This document shows, piece by piece, positions 25,407 through 32,824 of a DNA stretch of 64,000 nucleotides. Position 1 is the stretch's first letter. The number at the start of each line of letters is the position of its first letter. This DNA comes from Salipiger bermudensis HTCC2601. GTDB lineage: Bacteria; Pseudomonadota; Alphaproteobacteria; Rhodobacterales; Rhodobacteraceae. The notes beneath the pieces are model-generated. The model saw only the letters and a program-made list of their open reading frames with translations. It searched no databases and was not told where the DNA came from. Made by a program: the position numbers and the translations under genes. The DNA lies in assembly GCF_000153725.1 (NCBI RefSeq), contig NZ_DS022280.1, positions 48,958 to 112,957 on the forward strand. The letters are read 5' to 3'.

Positions 25407-26174
25407 ATGCGAAGCGGAGAGGTGCTCAGTCTGATCTGGCAGGATGGCGTCACGCTTCCGATCCATGACGGCTACCGCGCCTTCGAGACCATGTTCAGCC
25501 GCATTCTCCCGGTCCGGGCGGTCTGCCTTCTAGCCGGCGCGTCCTGCACCCGCCCGCTCGCTATGTCCGACGAGCTTGAGCTCGCCCCGGCCTTGCCGCT
25601 CGGGGACGTGCTTGTAGAGGAACTCCCGGTCGACCTGCCTTACGGGACGCTGGTGCTCTTTCTGCCCGAGCGCGACACCGACCTGTCGGCGCTCATGGGC
25701 GCGGCCGTGGGCGAGGCGCTTCAGCTCTTGCTCAACCAGGCCGGCCTGCCGATGGAACGCGAGACCGATGCGCTCTACCTCGTGGCCCACGCCGCGATGC
25801 GCCGGGCAGCGGGCCTGCGGGCGCAAGGCAGCGCGCTCGATACCGAGGCCTTCGCTCTTGGGCTCGGGCAAAGCCTCGAGCGCCACTGGGTTGTCGAGCA
25901 GGGGGGGCGCCTGCCCGATCCGACGCTGTTCTCGCGGCCCGATTTCCTCTGGCAGCCCCTGCTTCAGGGCTACCTGTCCCGGCTGGATCCGGGCTTCACC
26001 GCGCCCGATCCGCGCATGGTGAACGGCGATCTGCTGCGCGTGGCCGACACACCGCTGGTGCTGCCGGAATGGGTCAGCCGGATGGAGGCGGTGCTGCGTG
26101 CGGTTCTGGGCGCCCCGGAGCGCCAGACTCCGACCCTGCAAAGCCGGCTCGCGGCTCGCTTTAACCTTCAGTAA
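25407..26174 (+). CDS. Protein of unknown function in the flagellar locus
   Basis: A 255-residue soluble protein without signal peptide or membrane helix that I do not recognise. It is rich in Leu, Ala and acidic residues. Its parts are an N-terminal SLIWQDGVTLPIHDGYRAFE, a middle with LGDVLVEELPVDLPYGTLVL, and helical stretches such as GEALQLLLNQAGLPMERETD, ending LAARFNLQ. Codon use matches its neighbours. It sits between motB and a sigma factor gene on the same strand, so a regulatory or assembly role in motility is possible but unproven. Confidence 0.7.
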   Translation: MRSGEVLSLIWQDGVTLPIHDGYRAFETMFSRILPVRAVCLLAGASCTRPLAMSDELELAPALPLGDVLVEELPVDLPYGTLVLFLPERDTDLSALMGAAVGEALQLLLNQAGLPMERETDALYLVAHAAMRRAAGLRAQGSALDTEAFALGLGQSLERHWVVEQGGRLPDPTLFSRPDFLWQPLLQGYLSRLDPGFTAPDPRMVNGDLLRVADTPLVLPEWVSRMEAVLRAVLGAPERQTPTLQSRLAARFNLQ

Positions 26175-26250
26175 ATCATTAAGTCCTTCCGACATTTTGA
26201 GATTTATGCTTACTTGTCCTTGCAGATAAGGATGACTTTGCGTTTTCTTC

Positions 26251-27000
26251 ATGATGTCCATGTCGTATCACTCCGCGATGCGCGAACCGCTGCTCAGTTT
26301 CGAGCAGGAGCGGGCTGCGATCAGTGGCTGGCAGGATCGCGGCGACCGCGCGGCGCTCGAGGTGTTGCTGCGCTCCCATGCGCGGCAGGCCTGGTCGCAC
26401 GCGGCGCGGTTCACCGACAATCCGGTGCATCTTGAGGATCTCGCGGCAGAAGGGGTGATGGGCTTGTTGCGCGCCGCTGACAGTTTCGACCGGGCGCAGG
26501 ACGTGCGTTTCGCGACCTATGCGGCGTGGTGGGTGCGCAATGCCGTGTCGTCGGCGCTATCGCGGATCAAGGCGGTGATCGACATTCCCTCGCGCACCTA
26601 TCTCGACGCCCAGATGGGCAAGCTTTCGGACGAGGATGTGTTCATCGTCCAGCTTGCGACGCGCGGCACCCTCGCGCTCGACACCCATCAGGAAGACGCC
26701 GGGCGCGACCCAGCGCAGCTTCTTGTCTCGAGCGAGCCCGACCCGGAGGAACATGCCAGCCTGCAAAGCCAGCGCCGGATGCTGCTGCGCCTCATCGACG
26801 ATGCGCTGGCGCGGATGGAGCCCGAAGAGGTCGCGGTGATCCGTCGCCGCCGACTTGCCCCCGAGCCCGAGACGCTGGCGGACATCGCCGCCGATCTCGG
26901 CATCACCCAGGACCGGCTTCGGCAGGTCGAACGGCGCGCGATGATGCGCCTGCGCCGCGTCTTGATCGACTGCGGCTTTTCGCGGAACGTGCTGTCATGA
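26251..27000 (+). CDS. Sigma-70-family RNA polymerase sigma factor of the flagellar locus
   Basis: A 249-residue sigma factor. Region 2 is clear (LAAEGVMGLLRAADSFD and VRFATYAAWWVRNAVSSALS), and region 4 ends with LADIAADLGITQDRLRQVER. It resembles RpoH in length and layout, but the stretch where RpoH carries its QRKLFFNLR box instead reads MGKLSDEDVFIVQLATRG. It is not a typical FliA. Its stop codon overlaps the fliK start (ATGA), so it belongs to the fliK-flgD operon and probably directs flagellar transcription. Start choice among several near Mets is uncertain. Confidence 0.87.
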   Translation: MMSMSYHSAMREPLLSFEQERAAISGWQDRGDRAALEVLLRSHARQAWSHAARFTDNPVHLEDLAAEGVMGLLRAADSFDRAQDVRFATYAAWWVRNAVSSALSRIKAVIDIPSRTYLDAQMGKLSDEDVFIVQLATRGTLALDTHQEDAGRDPAQLLVSSEPDPEEHASLQSQRRMLLRLIDDALARMEPEEVAVIRRRRLAPEPETLADIAADLGITQDRLRQVERRAMMRLRRVLIDCGFSRNVLS

Positions 27001-28307
27001 TGAAATTCCTCTCGATCTTCGGCACGATGCCCGACCAGCCCAAGGGCGCGGATGCCACGGCACGGGCGGGCGAGGGTGACGGCGCCTTCGCATCGATCAT
27101 GGCGTTCCTGCGCAGCGATGCTGTGACGGTGCCCGGGGACGAGGGCGCGGACCTCTCCGCGATCCTGTCCGAGGCAGAGGAGGCGCTCGCGGATCCCGAT
27201 CTGACGGATGCCGAGCTCGAGGATATTCTCGCGCCGATGCTCGATGACCTTGTTGCGGCGCTGGCCGCGGTCCCCGCGCGGATGGAGCAGTTGCGCATGG
27301 CGCTGACCGAGACCGGGCTTGGGCGCGCAGAGGCGGAGGCGGGCAGCGAGCACGGCGTGACCCGGCGTGCCGAGGCGGTGGCCACCGGGACGGCGTTGCC
27401 GCTGGCCGGGCTGCGCCCCGAGCCTGCGGCACCCGACGCCGGCTGGCGGACCCTCGCCGAGGCCGTGCCGCTTTTGCGCGCGGCGCTGGAGGGCGAGCCC
27501 ACCGGGCTCGCCCGCGAGGTGGCGACCGAGCCGGGGGTACAGGCGCTTGCGGGGCGGGTGCTGGGCATGGCGGAAGAGATCGCGCAGCCGACCCGCCGGG
27601 CGCAGCTTTCCGAGATTGCGCAGGGCGCCGGTGGCAAGGCCGAGGCGGGGCTCGACAGCGCCGCGTTCGACAGCGCCGATGCGCCGGTCACGATGACCCA
27701 GCGCGCTGCGCAGCCGCAGGTGGTTCCGGTCGTGCAGGCCGCGAGCACGGTCACGCAGGACGGACCTCAGCCTGGCCAGCAGATCCAGGTTGCTTTGGTC
27801 GCGCCGGCGGCGGGCACCTCTGAGGCCGCGCCGTTGCTGCAGAGCGAGGCGCCGCGCCCGGCACAGATGCCGGCCGCGTCGAGTTCGGAGCAGATCCTGA
27901 ACCAGGTCCGCGCCAACGTGAGCGAGACCGGCCGCATCCGCGTCGAGCTGAAGCCCGAGGGCATGGGCTCGCTCGAGATCGACCTCGCGCCCGACGAGAC
28001 CGGCGCGCTCAAGGTCACGGTGCGCGCGGAGCAGGCTTCGGTCCTGACGGCCCTGCGCGCCGATCGCGACGGGCTGCTCACGATGTTGCGCGATGCCGGG
28101 CATCAGGTCGACACCAGGTCGCTGAGCTTCTCGGATCTTGGCGCGCGCAATTCCGGGCAGGGCCAGTCCCAAGGCCAGTCGCAGGGGCAGGGCGCCCCGG
28201 GTGCGGGTGGATTTGCCTTCAATGCGGAGGCCGCGGGCACAGAGCCCGAGGTCGACGTGAAACAGATCGTGCTGCCGCTATCCGGCGGCGTCGACATCCA
28301 GGTTTGA
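26997..28307 (+). CDS. fliK: Flagellar hook-length control protein FliK
   Basis: A 436-residue molecular ruler, exported during hook assembly and read by FlhB. The first 300 residues are low-complexity, rich in Ala, Glu and Pro. The C-terminal hook-length domain is recognisable from RIRVELKPEGMGSLEIDL through ALRADRDGLLTMLRDAGHQV. A Gly-Gln-Ser repeat follows before the end. The gene overlaps the sigma factor stop by four bases and is followed closely by flgD. An ATG three bases later is equally possible. Confidence 0.88.
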   Translation: MMKFLSIFGTMPDQPKGADATARAGEGDGAFASIMAFLRSDAVTVPGDEGADLSAILSEAEEALADPDLTDAELEDILAPMLDDLVAALAAVPARMEQLRMALTETGLGRAEAEAGSEHGVTRRAEAVATGTALPLAGLRPEPAAPDAGWRTLAEAVPLLRAALEGEPTGLAREVATEPGVQALAGRVLGMAEEIAQPTRRAQLSEIAQGAGGKAEAGLDSAAFDSADAPVTMTQRAAQPQVVPVVQAASTVTQDGPQPGQQIQVALVAPAAGTSEAAPLLQSEAPRPAQMPAASSSEQILNQVRANVSETGRIRVELKPEGMGSLEIDLAPDETGALKVTVRAEQASVLTALRADRDGLLTMLRDAGHQVDTRSLSFSDLGARNSGQGQSQGQSQGQGAPGAGGFAFNAEAAGTEPEVDVKQIVLPLSGGVDIQV

Positions 28308-28324
28308 ACTGAGAGGAGAGCGCC

Positions 28325-28996
28325 GTGGCGATCGACCCATTCGGCACCGGCAATGTAACCGGCGCAGGCACCACCGCCTCTTCCTCGATGAGCCAGCTCA
28401 GCGAGGATTACGAGAGCTTCATCACGCTTCTGACGGCGCAGATCCAGAACCAGAACCCTCTGGAGCCGATGGACAGCACCACCTTCATCTCGCAGCTGGC
28501 GCAGCTCAGCCAAGTGGAGCAGTCGGTGGCGGTGAACGACAATCTCGAGGGAATCTCGTCGCAGCTTTCCAGCATGTCGGCGATTGCCGGGCTGAACCTG
28601 ATCGGGCGCAGCGTGGTGGCCCCGACCGAACAGCTTGCACTCGAGGCAGGCGGGGCGGCCGTGGCGAGCTACCGGCTCGCGGGCGAGGCCAGCAACGTCT
28701 CGATGTCCATCGTCTCGGCCGACGGCACCCTGCTGCGCAGCTTTGACGGTCTCTCGGGCAGCGCGGGAGAACTGCACAACGTCACGTGGGACGGGATGGA
28801 TTACGAGGGTCTGCCGCTGCCCGAGGGCAGCTATTACATGGTGGTGTCGGCCTCGGATGCCGCCGGCAACAGCGTGCCCGCGCAGACCTATGCCGCCTCG
28901 CGGGTCACCGGAATGACCTATGAGAACGGTCTGGCGACGCTTCAGATGGCGCATGGCGGCACCACGCTCGCCGGGCTGATCGAAGAGATCCGCTGA
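28325..28996 (+). CDS. flgD: Flagellar hook assembly scaffold FlgD
   Basis: A 223-residue hook-cap protein that guides polymerisation of FlgE. The N-terminal export segment carries ESFITLLTAQIQNQNPLEPM followed by TTFISQLAQLSQVEQSV, which is diagnostic. The C-terminal part is the fibronectin/tudor-like domain with GNSVPAQTYAASRVTGM. It starts with GTG, supported by GAGGAGAG just upstream. Downstream of fliK in the same operon; converges on the FliL-like gene. Confidence 0.94.
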   Translation: MAIDPFGTGNVTGAGTTASSSMSQLSEDYESFITLLTAQIQNQNPLEPMDSTTFISQLAQLSQVEQSVAVNDNLEGISSQLSSMSAIAGLNLIGRSVVAPTEQLALEAGGAAVASYRLAGEASNVSMSIVSADGTLLRSFDGLSGSAGELHNVTWDGMDYEGLPLPEGSYYMVVSASDAAGNSVPAQTYAASRVTGMTYENGLATLQMAHGGTTLAGLIEEIR

Positions 28997-29021
28997 GTCG
29001 CGACCGGCGCGCCGGGCAGCC

Positions 29022-29681
29022 TTAGCTGCGCGGCACGTCGGCCTTGATGAGCGACAGGAACAACACGTCCGACACGCCCTCGCCGAAATCGGCCTTGAGG
29101 TCGGAGACAAGCGTCTTCGTCAGCTTCTCGGTGTCGATGCTCGGGCCCTGCAGGGCCGAGGTTCCGGCCGCCTTGTGCATCGAGGCAAGGATCACGTCGC
29201 GCAGGCGCGAGGCGTTCTCGGCCACGTTGAAGACCTCGGCGGTCTCGCTGTCGCGCATCGCGACCCCGACTTCCGAGACCACGTAGGTCACGCTGTTGGG
29301 GCGGTAGACTGGCACGCTGACGCGGCCGAGGCGCACGACGCTGCTGTCGCCGAAGGGATCCTTGCGGATCAGGCTGGCAGACTGATGCTCGGGGCTCGCG
29401 CCGTGACCGGCATCTGCCTGGCTCGGGGCGTGGCCGTGGCTGCCGCCCTCTTCCTCGGGAAGCTGCTCGGGCGCGGAGCTGGCGAGCTTGTCGAGCACCT
29501 TCTCGGCGTCGCTGCGCCCCGCGATGTCCTCGCCGTCGCGGTCAGCGCCCTGCGCCGGTGCCTCATGTGCGGCTTCTTTGCTGCCATGGGTCTTGTCGGA
29601 GGGGATGAATTGCCCACCCGCAAAACCGGCGGCCCCGAAAAGCACCGGCAGGGCCGCAAAGGCGATATAGGCTTTCTTCAT
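29022..29681 (-). CDS. FliL-like membrane-anchored flagellar protein (second copy)
   Basis: A 219-residue protein with an N-terminal membrane anchor (MKKAYIAFAALPVLFGAAGF), an acidic His-rich linker, and a C-terminal domain (VSVPVYRPNSVTYVVSEVGV, then DFGEGVSDVLFLSLIKADVP) that follows the FliL pattern. FliL supports the stator around the motor. A more typical FliL is encoded at 50170, so this would be a paralogue with a longer linker. It lies about 90 bases before flgH on the same strand. The family assignment is by pattern and moderately sure. Confidence 0.62.
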   Translation of the reverse strand: MKKAYIAFAALPVLFGAAGFAGGQFIPSDKTHGSKEAAHEAPAQGADRDGEDIAGRSDAEKVLDKLASSAPEQLPEEEGGSHGHAPSQADAGHGASPEHQSASLIRKDPFGDSSVVRLGRVSVPVYRPNSVTYVVSEVGVAMRDSETAEVFNVAENASRLRDVILASMHKAAGTSALQGPSIDTEKLTKTLVSDLKADFGEGVSDVLFLSLIKADVPRS

Positions 29682-29767
29682 AACCGAATCCCACATGTTC
29701 CTGGTCAGGGTCGGTTATGCGCGCCAATTCGGGCGACAGTTTTATGCAAACATGGCTCAAACCGGAA

Positions 29768-30529
29768 TTAATACGGCAAGATAATGTCCATCACGTCCTC
29801 GCCGTAGCCACGGGTCTGCTGACGGCTGATCGCGCCGCGTCCGCCATAGCCGATCCGGGCCTCGGCCATCTTGTCGTAGGGGATCGAGTTGTCGCGGTTG
29901 ATGTCCTGCGGGCGGATGATGCCCGAGACACGCAGTTCGCGGAGCTCTTCGTTGACCTTGACCTCCTGACGGCCCAGCACCACGAGGTTGCCGTTGGGCA
30001 GCTGCTGCACGACGAGCGCGGCCATGCGCAGCGAGATCGCCTCGTTGCGCTCGATCGAGCCGTCGCCGGCGGCGCCTGTGGTCGAGGTGATGTCGACGAG
30101 ATTGCCCTCGGGCAGGTCCTCGGGACCGACGCCGGGCAGGATCTTGTCGATCTGGGTGCCGTAGCCGAAGAACTTGGGGAAGGCGAGGGTGCTGCTGCCG
30201 GTCCGGTTGCGGTCGGACTCGTTGCTGAGGCTGGCCTCGTCGTCGATCTCGATGATGATGGTCAGGATGTCGCCCACTTGCGTGGCGCGCTGGTCGCCGA
30301 AGAAGCCCGACGACCCCTGCTCCCACAGCGAGGCGCCCTCGGCGCGGTAGGGCACGCGCACTGCCTCGGGAGGTGGCATCGGCACGCTGACATTGCGCGC
30401 GGCGGCCAGTTCACTGGGATTGACACCGACCGGGCTGAGCTGCGGGTCGCGGTCGAAAGCGGGGGTGCCGCAACCGACAAGGATGGTCAGGGCCGAGCCC
30501 GTGAAAAGCGTGATACGCCGGGTTTTCAT
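29768..30529 (-). CDS. flgH: Flagellar L-ring lipoprotein FlgH
   Basis: A 253-residue outer-membrane lipoprotein forming the L ring. The lipobox LVGC at residues 17-20 follows a short signal. Conserved blocks include SLWEQGSSGFFGDQRATQVG, DILTIIIEIDDEASLSNES, and near the C-terminus VSGIIRPQDINRDNSI. It overlaps the end of flgA by four bases in the flgF-flgG-flgA-flgH operon. Confidence 0.96.
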   Translation of the reverse strand: MKTRRITLFTGSALTILVGCGTPAFDRDPQLSPVGVNPSELAAARNVSVPMPPPEAVRVPYRAEGASLWEQGSSGFFGDQRATQVGDILTIIIEIDDEASLSNESDRNRTGSSTLAFPKFFGYGTQIDKILPGVGPEDLPEGNLVDITSTTGAAGDGSIERNEAISLRMAALVVQQLPNGNLVVLGRQEVKVNEELRELRVSGIIRPQDINRDNSIPYDKMAEARIGYGGRGAISRQQTRGYGEDVMDIILPY

Positions 30530-31188
30530 CGGATCACCTCCACAAGCCCTTCCTCTCGGGCGACGGCGGTCAGCGCGTTGTTGCTGACCAGATTGACGAT
30601 GCGCACATCCTGCCCGCGATGGGCATCGGTGAGCGCGCGGCCCGGGGCGGTCACCACCAGGCGACCGTCGTCATAGAGAATATTCACCTTGTCGCCGCGT
30701 CCGATCACCAGCGGTTCCATCACCGACTGGCGCATCACCGGGCGGCCCTGCGCCAGCATCCGCCGCACCTGCATGCCCTCGAGCATCTCGGCATCGGTCA
30801 GGGTGAAGACGCCGACACGGGCGATCGGAAGATCGACGATCTTGATGTCGGCGGCCGAGACGATCTCGCCCGGCATCAGCCGGCGGGTCGGCACCGGCAG
30901 GCTGAGCTTGGCCACCGCGAGGCCCTGCAGCCGGTGGGTGATGCCATCCTCTGTCACCGCGTTGGCGAGGAAGCTGCCGGTGTCCTTGTCCATCCAGAAC
31001 GCCGAAATCAGCTCGGCCTCGTCGACCGGGCCGGCGGTGAAGCGGATCTGGAGGCTGGCCTCGACGGGCAACGTGTCGCCCCAGGTGTTGCGCACTTGTT
31101 CCTCGATCAGAACCTGCGTGGTCTCGGCCAGCGCGGGGAGGGCGGTGAGCGTCAGGGCGCAGAGCAGGGTGGCGAGGCGGCGAAGCAT
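30526..31188 (-). CDS. flgA: Flagellar P-ring assembly chaperone FlgA
   Basis: A 220-residue periplasmic protein with a signal peptide (MLRRLATLLCALTLTALPALA). The C-terminal SAF domain contains MPGEIVSAADIKIVDLP, MLAQGRPVMRQSVM and a final VRIVNLVSNNALTAVA segment. It helps P-ring (FlgI) assembly in the periplasm. Placed between flgG and flgH as in many alphaproteobacteria. Confidence 0.95.
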   Translation of the reverse strand: MLRRLATLLCALTLTALPALAETTQVLIEEQVRNTWGDTLPVEASLQIRFTAGPVDEAELISAFWMDKDTGSFLANAVTEDGITHRLQGLAVAKLSLPVPTRRLMPGEIVSAADIKIVDLPIARVGVFTLTDAEMLEGMQVRRMLAQGRPVMRQSVMEPLVIGRGDKVNILYDDGRLVVTAPGRALTDAHRGQDVRIVNLVSNNALTAVAREEGLVEVIR

Positions 31189-31192
31189 GGGC

Positions 31193-31978
31193 TTACTTGA
31201 TCTGGTTGGCGGCCGACATCATCTGGTCGGCGGTCTCGATTGCCTTCGAGTTCATCTCGTAGGCCCGCTGCGCCTGGATCAGGTCGGTGATCTGGCGGAT
31301 GATGTCGACGTTGGAGGCCTCGAGATAGCCCTGCCGCAGGATGCCGACACCGGCATCGCCGGGCAGCGCAGGGATGGCGTCGCCAGAGGCCACGGTGGCC
31401 TCGAGGAGGTTGTTCCCGAGCGGCCGCATGCCGGCGTCGTTCACGAAAGTGGTCAGCGTCAGCTGGCCGACCTCGACGGGGATCGGGTCGCCCTCGACAT
31501 AGGCGCTGACGATGCCGGTCTCGCTGATCTCGACCGCGGTGGTGTTGTCCGGCAGCACGACACCCGGATCGATCTCGAAGCCTTGGTGGTTGACGATCTG
31601 CCCCTCTGCCGACAGCCGGAACGAGCCGTCGCGGGTATAGGCCTGGTCGCCGTCGGGCAGGTTGACGGTGAAATAGCCGCGCCCGTCGATGGCGAGGTCG
31701 AGCTGGCTTTCGGTCTGGGTCAGGCCGCCCTGCGTGTTCAGGCGCAGCGTGCCCACCGAGCGCACGCCAAGGCCGATGTCGAGACCGATGGGGCGGGTGG
31801 TGCCCTCCTCTGCGGTCACCGCCCCCTCGCGCGACTGATTTTCGTAGATGAGGTCGGTGAACGATGCCCGCGCGCTCTTGAAGCCGGTGGTGTTGGCGTT
31901 GGCGATGTTGTTCGAGATCACGTCAACATTCGTCTGTTGCGCCATCATGCCGGTTGCGGCGATGCCCAGTGCCTTCAT
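31193..31978 (-). CDS. flgG: Flagellar distal rod protein FlgG
   Basis: A 261-residue axial protein. It begins MKALGIAATGMMAQQTNVDV with NNIANANTTGFKSARASFTD, and ends with DLIQAQRAYEMNSKAIETAD. The central D1 domain includes LAIDGRGYFTVNLPDGDQAY. Length equals the standard FlgG. It lies 15 bases after flgF. Confidence 0.97.
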   Translation of the reverse strand: MKALGIAATGMMAQQTNVDVISNNIANANTTGFKSARASFTDLIYENQSREGAVTAEEGTTRPIGLDIGLGVRSVGTLRLNTQGGLTQTESQLDLAIDGRGYFTVNLPDGDQAYTRDGSFRLSAEGQIVNHQGFEIDPGVVLPDNTTAVEISETGIVSAYVEGDPIPVEVGQLTLTTFVNDAGMRPLGNNLLEATVASGDAIPALPGDAGVGILRQGYLEASNVDIIRQITDLIQAQRAYEMNSKAIETADQMMSAANQIK

Positions 31979-31993
31979 CTTCCAGTCCCTCGC

Positions 31994-32743
31994 TTAGCTG
32001 TTCCGTCCGATGCGGGTCAGCATCTCTTTTTTCAGTTCGTCATCCGATGCGACCAGGTTGAGCGCGTGCTGATAGGCCTGCTGGATGTTGATCAGCCGCG
32101 TGACTTCGGTCACCGGCTGCACATTGCTGCTTTCCACCGCGCCCTGGATGACGCTGGAGCCGGTCTCGTCGGGGGCCAGCCCCTGCGCCTCCGCGTTCGG
32201 CACGAACATGCCGGCGCCGCCACGGCTCAGCGTCTGGCGGTCGGGCAGTTCGAAGATGCCGACCTGCCCCATCACGCCACCCTCGGGAGACGAGATCACG
32301 CCATCGTCCGAGATGGTCACCGAAGCGGCGAATTCCGGCGGGATGTTCAGGGGCGCGCCCCCAAGGTCGAGGATCTGGGCGCCGCTGGCGGTGGTCACCT
32401 GGCCCTGCGCGTCGAGCACGAGCTGGCCATCGCGGCCGTAGGCCATGCGGCCATCGGGCATCTCGTAGGCGAACCAGCCCTGACCGGTCAGCGCGAGGTC
32501 GAGCGGATTGCCGGTCTGCACCACGACGCCCGGCGTGTCATCGACATAGGAGCCGCGGTCGAGCACGTAGTTGGTGCCCTCGCCGGCGAGCGAGGCATCG
32601 TCTTTCTGCAGGTAGGTCTCGAACAGCACGCGCTCAGCCTTGAAGCCGCTGGAATTGGCATTGGCGATATTGTTCGCAGTCACGTCCAGCTGGCGCTCGA
32701 GCGCGGTCAGCTTGGAGATCGCGACGTAGGTCGAATTATCCAT
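31994..32743 (-). CDS. flgF: Flagellar proximal rod protein FlgF
   Basis: A 249-residue axial rod protein with N-terminal ISKLTALERQLDVTANNIAN followed by SSGFKAERVLFE, the D1 domain LALTGQGWFAYEMPDGRMAY, and the C-terminal VTRLINIQQAYQHALNLVAS. First gene of the flgF-flgG-flgA-flgH operon; divergent from the 32825 gene with 81 bases between. Confidence 0.95.
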   Translation of the reverse strand: MDNSTYVAISKLTALERQLDVTANNIANANSSGFKAERVLFETYLQKDDASLAGEGTNYVLDRGSYVDDTPGVVVQTGNPLDLALTGQGWFAYEMPDGRMAYGRDGQLVLDAQGQVTTASGAQILDLGGAPLNIPPEFAASVTISDDGVISSPEGGVMGQVGIFELPDRQTLSRGGAGMFVPNAEAQGLAPDETGSSVIQGAVESSNVQPVTEVTRLINIQQAYQHALNLVASDDELKKEMLTRIGRNS

Positions 32744-32824
32744 GCACGATGCCTGTCAATGTTTGCCGGTTCATTCTTTTCTTGCGAAGAATGCGGGCTT
32801 TGCTAGGATAACGCAAGTATTATC

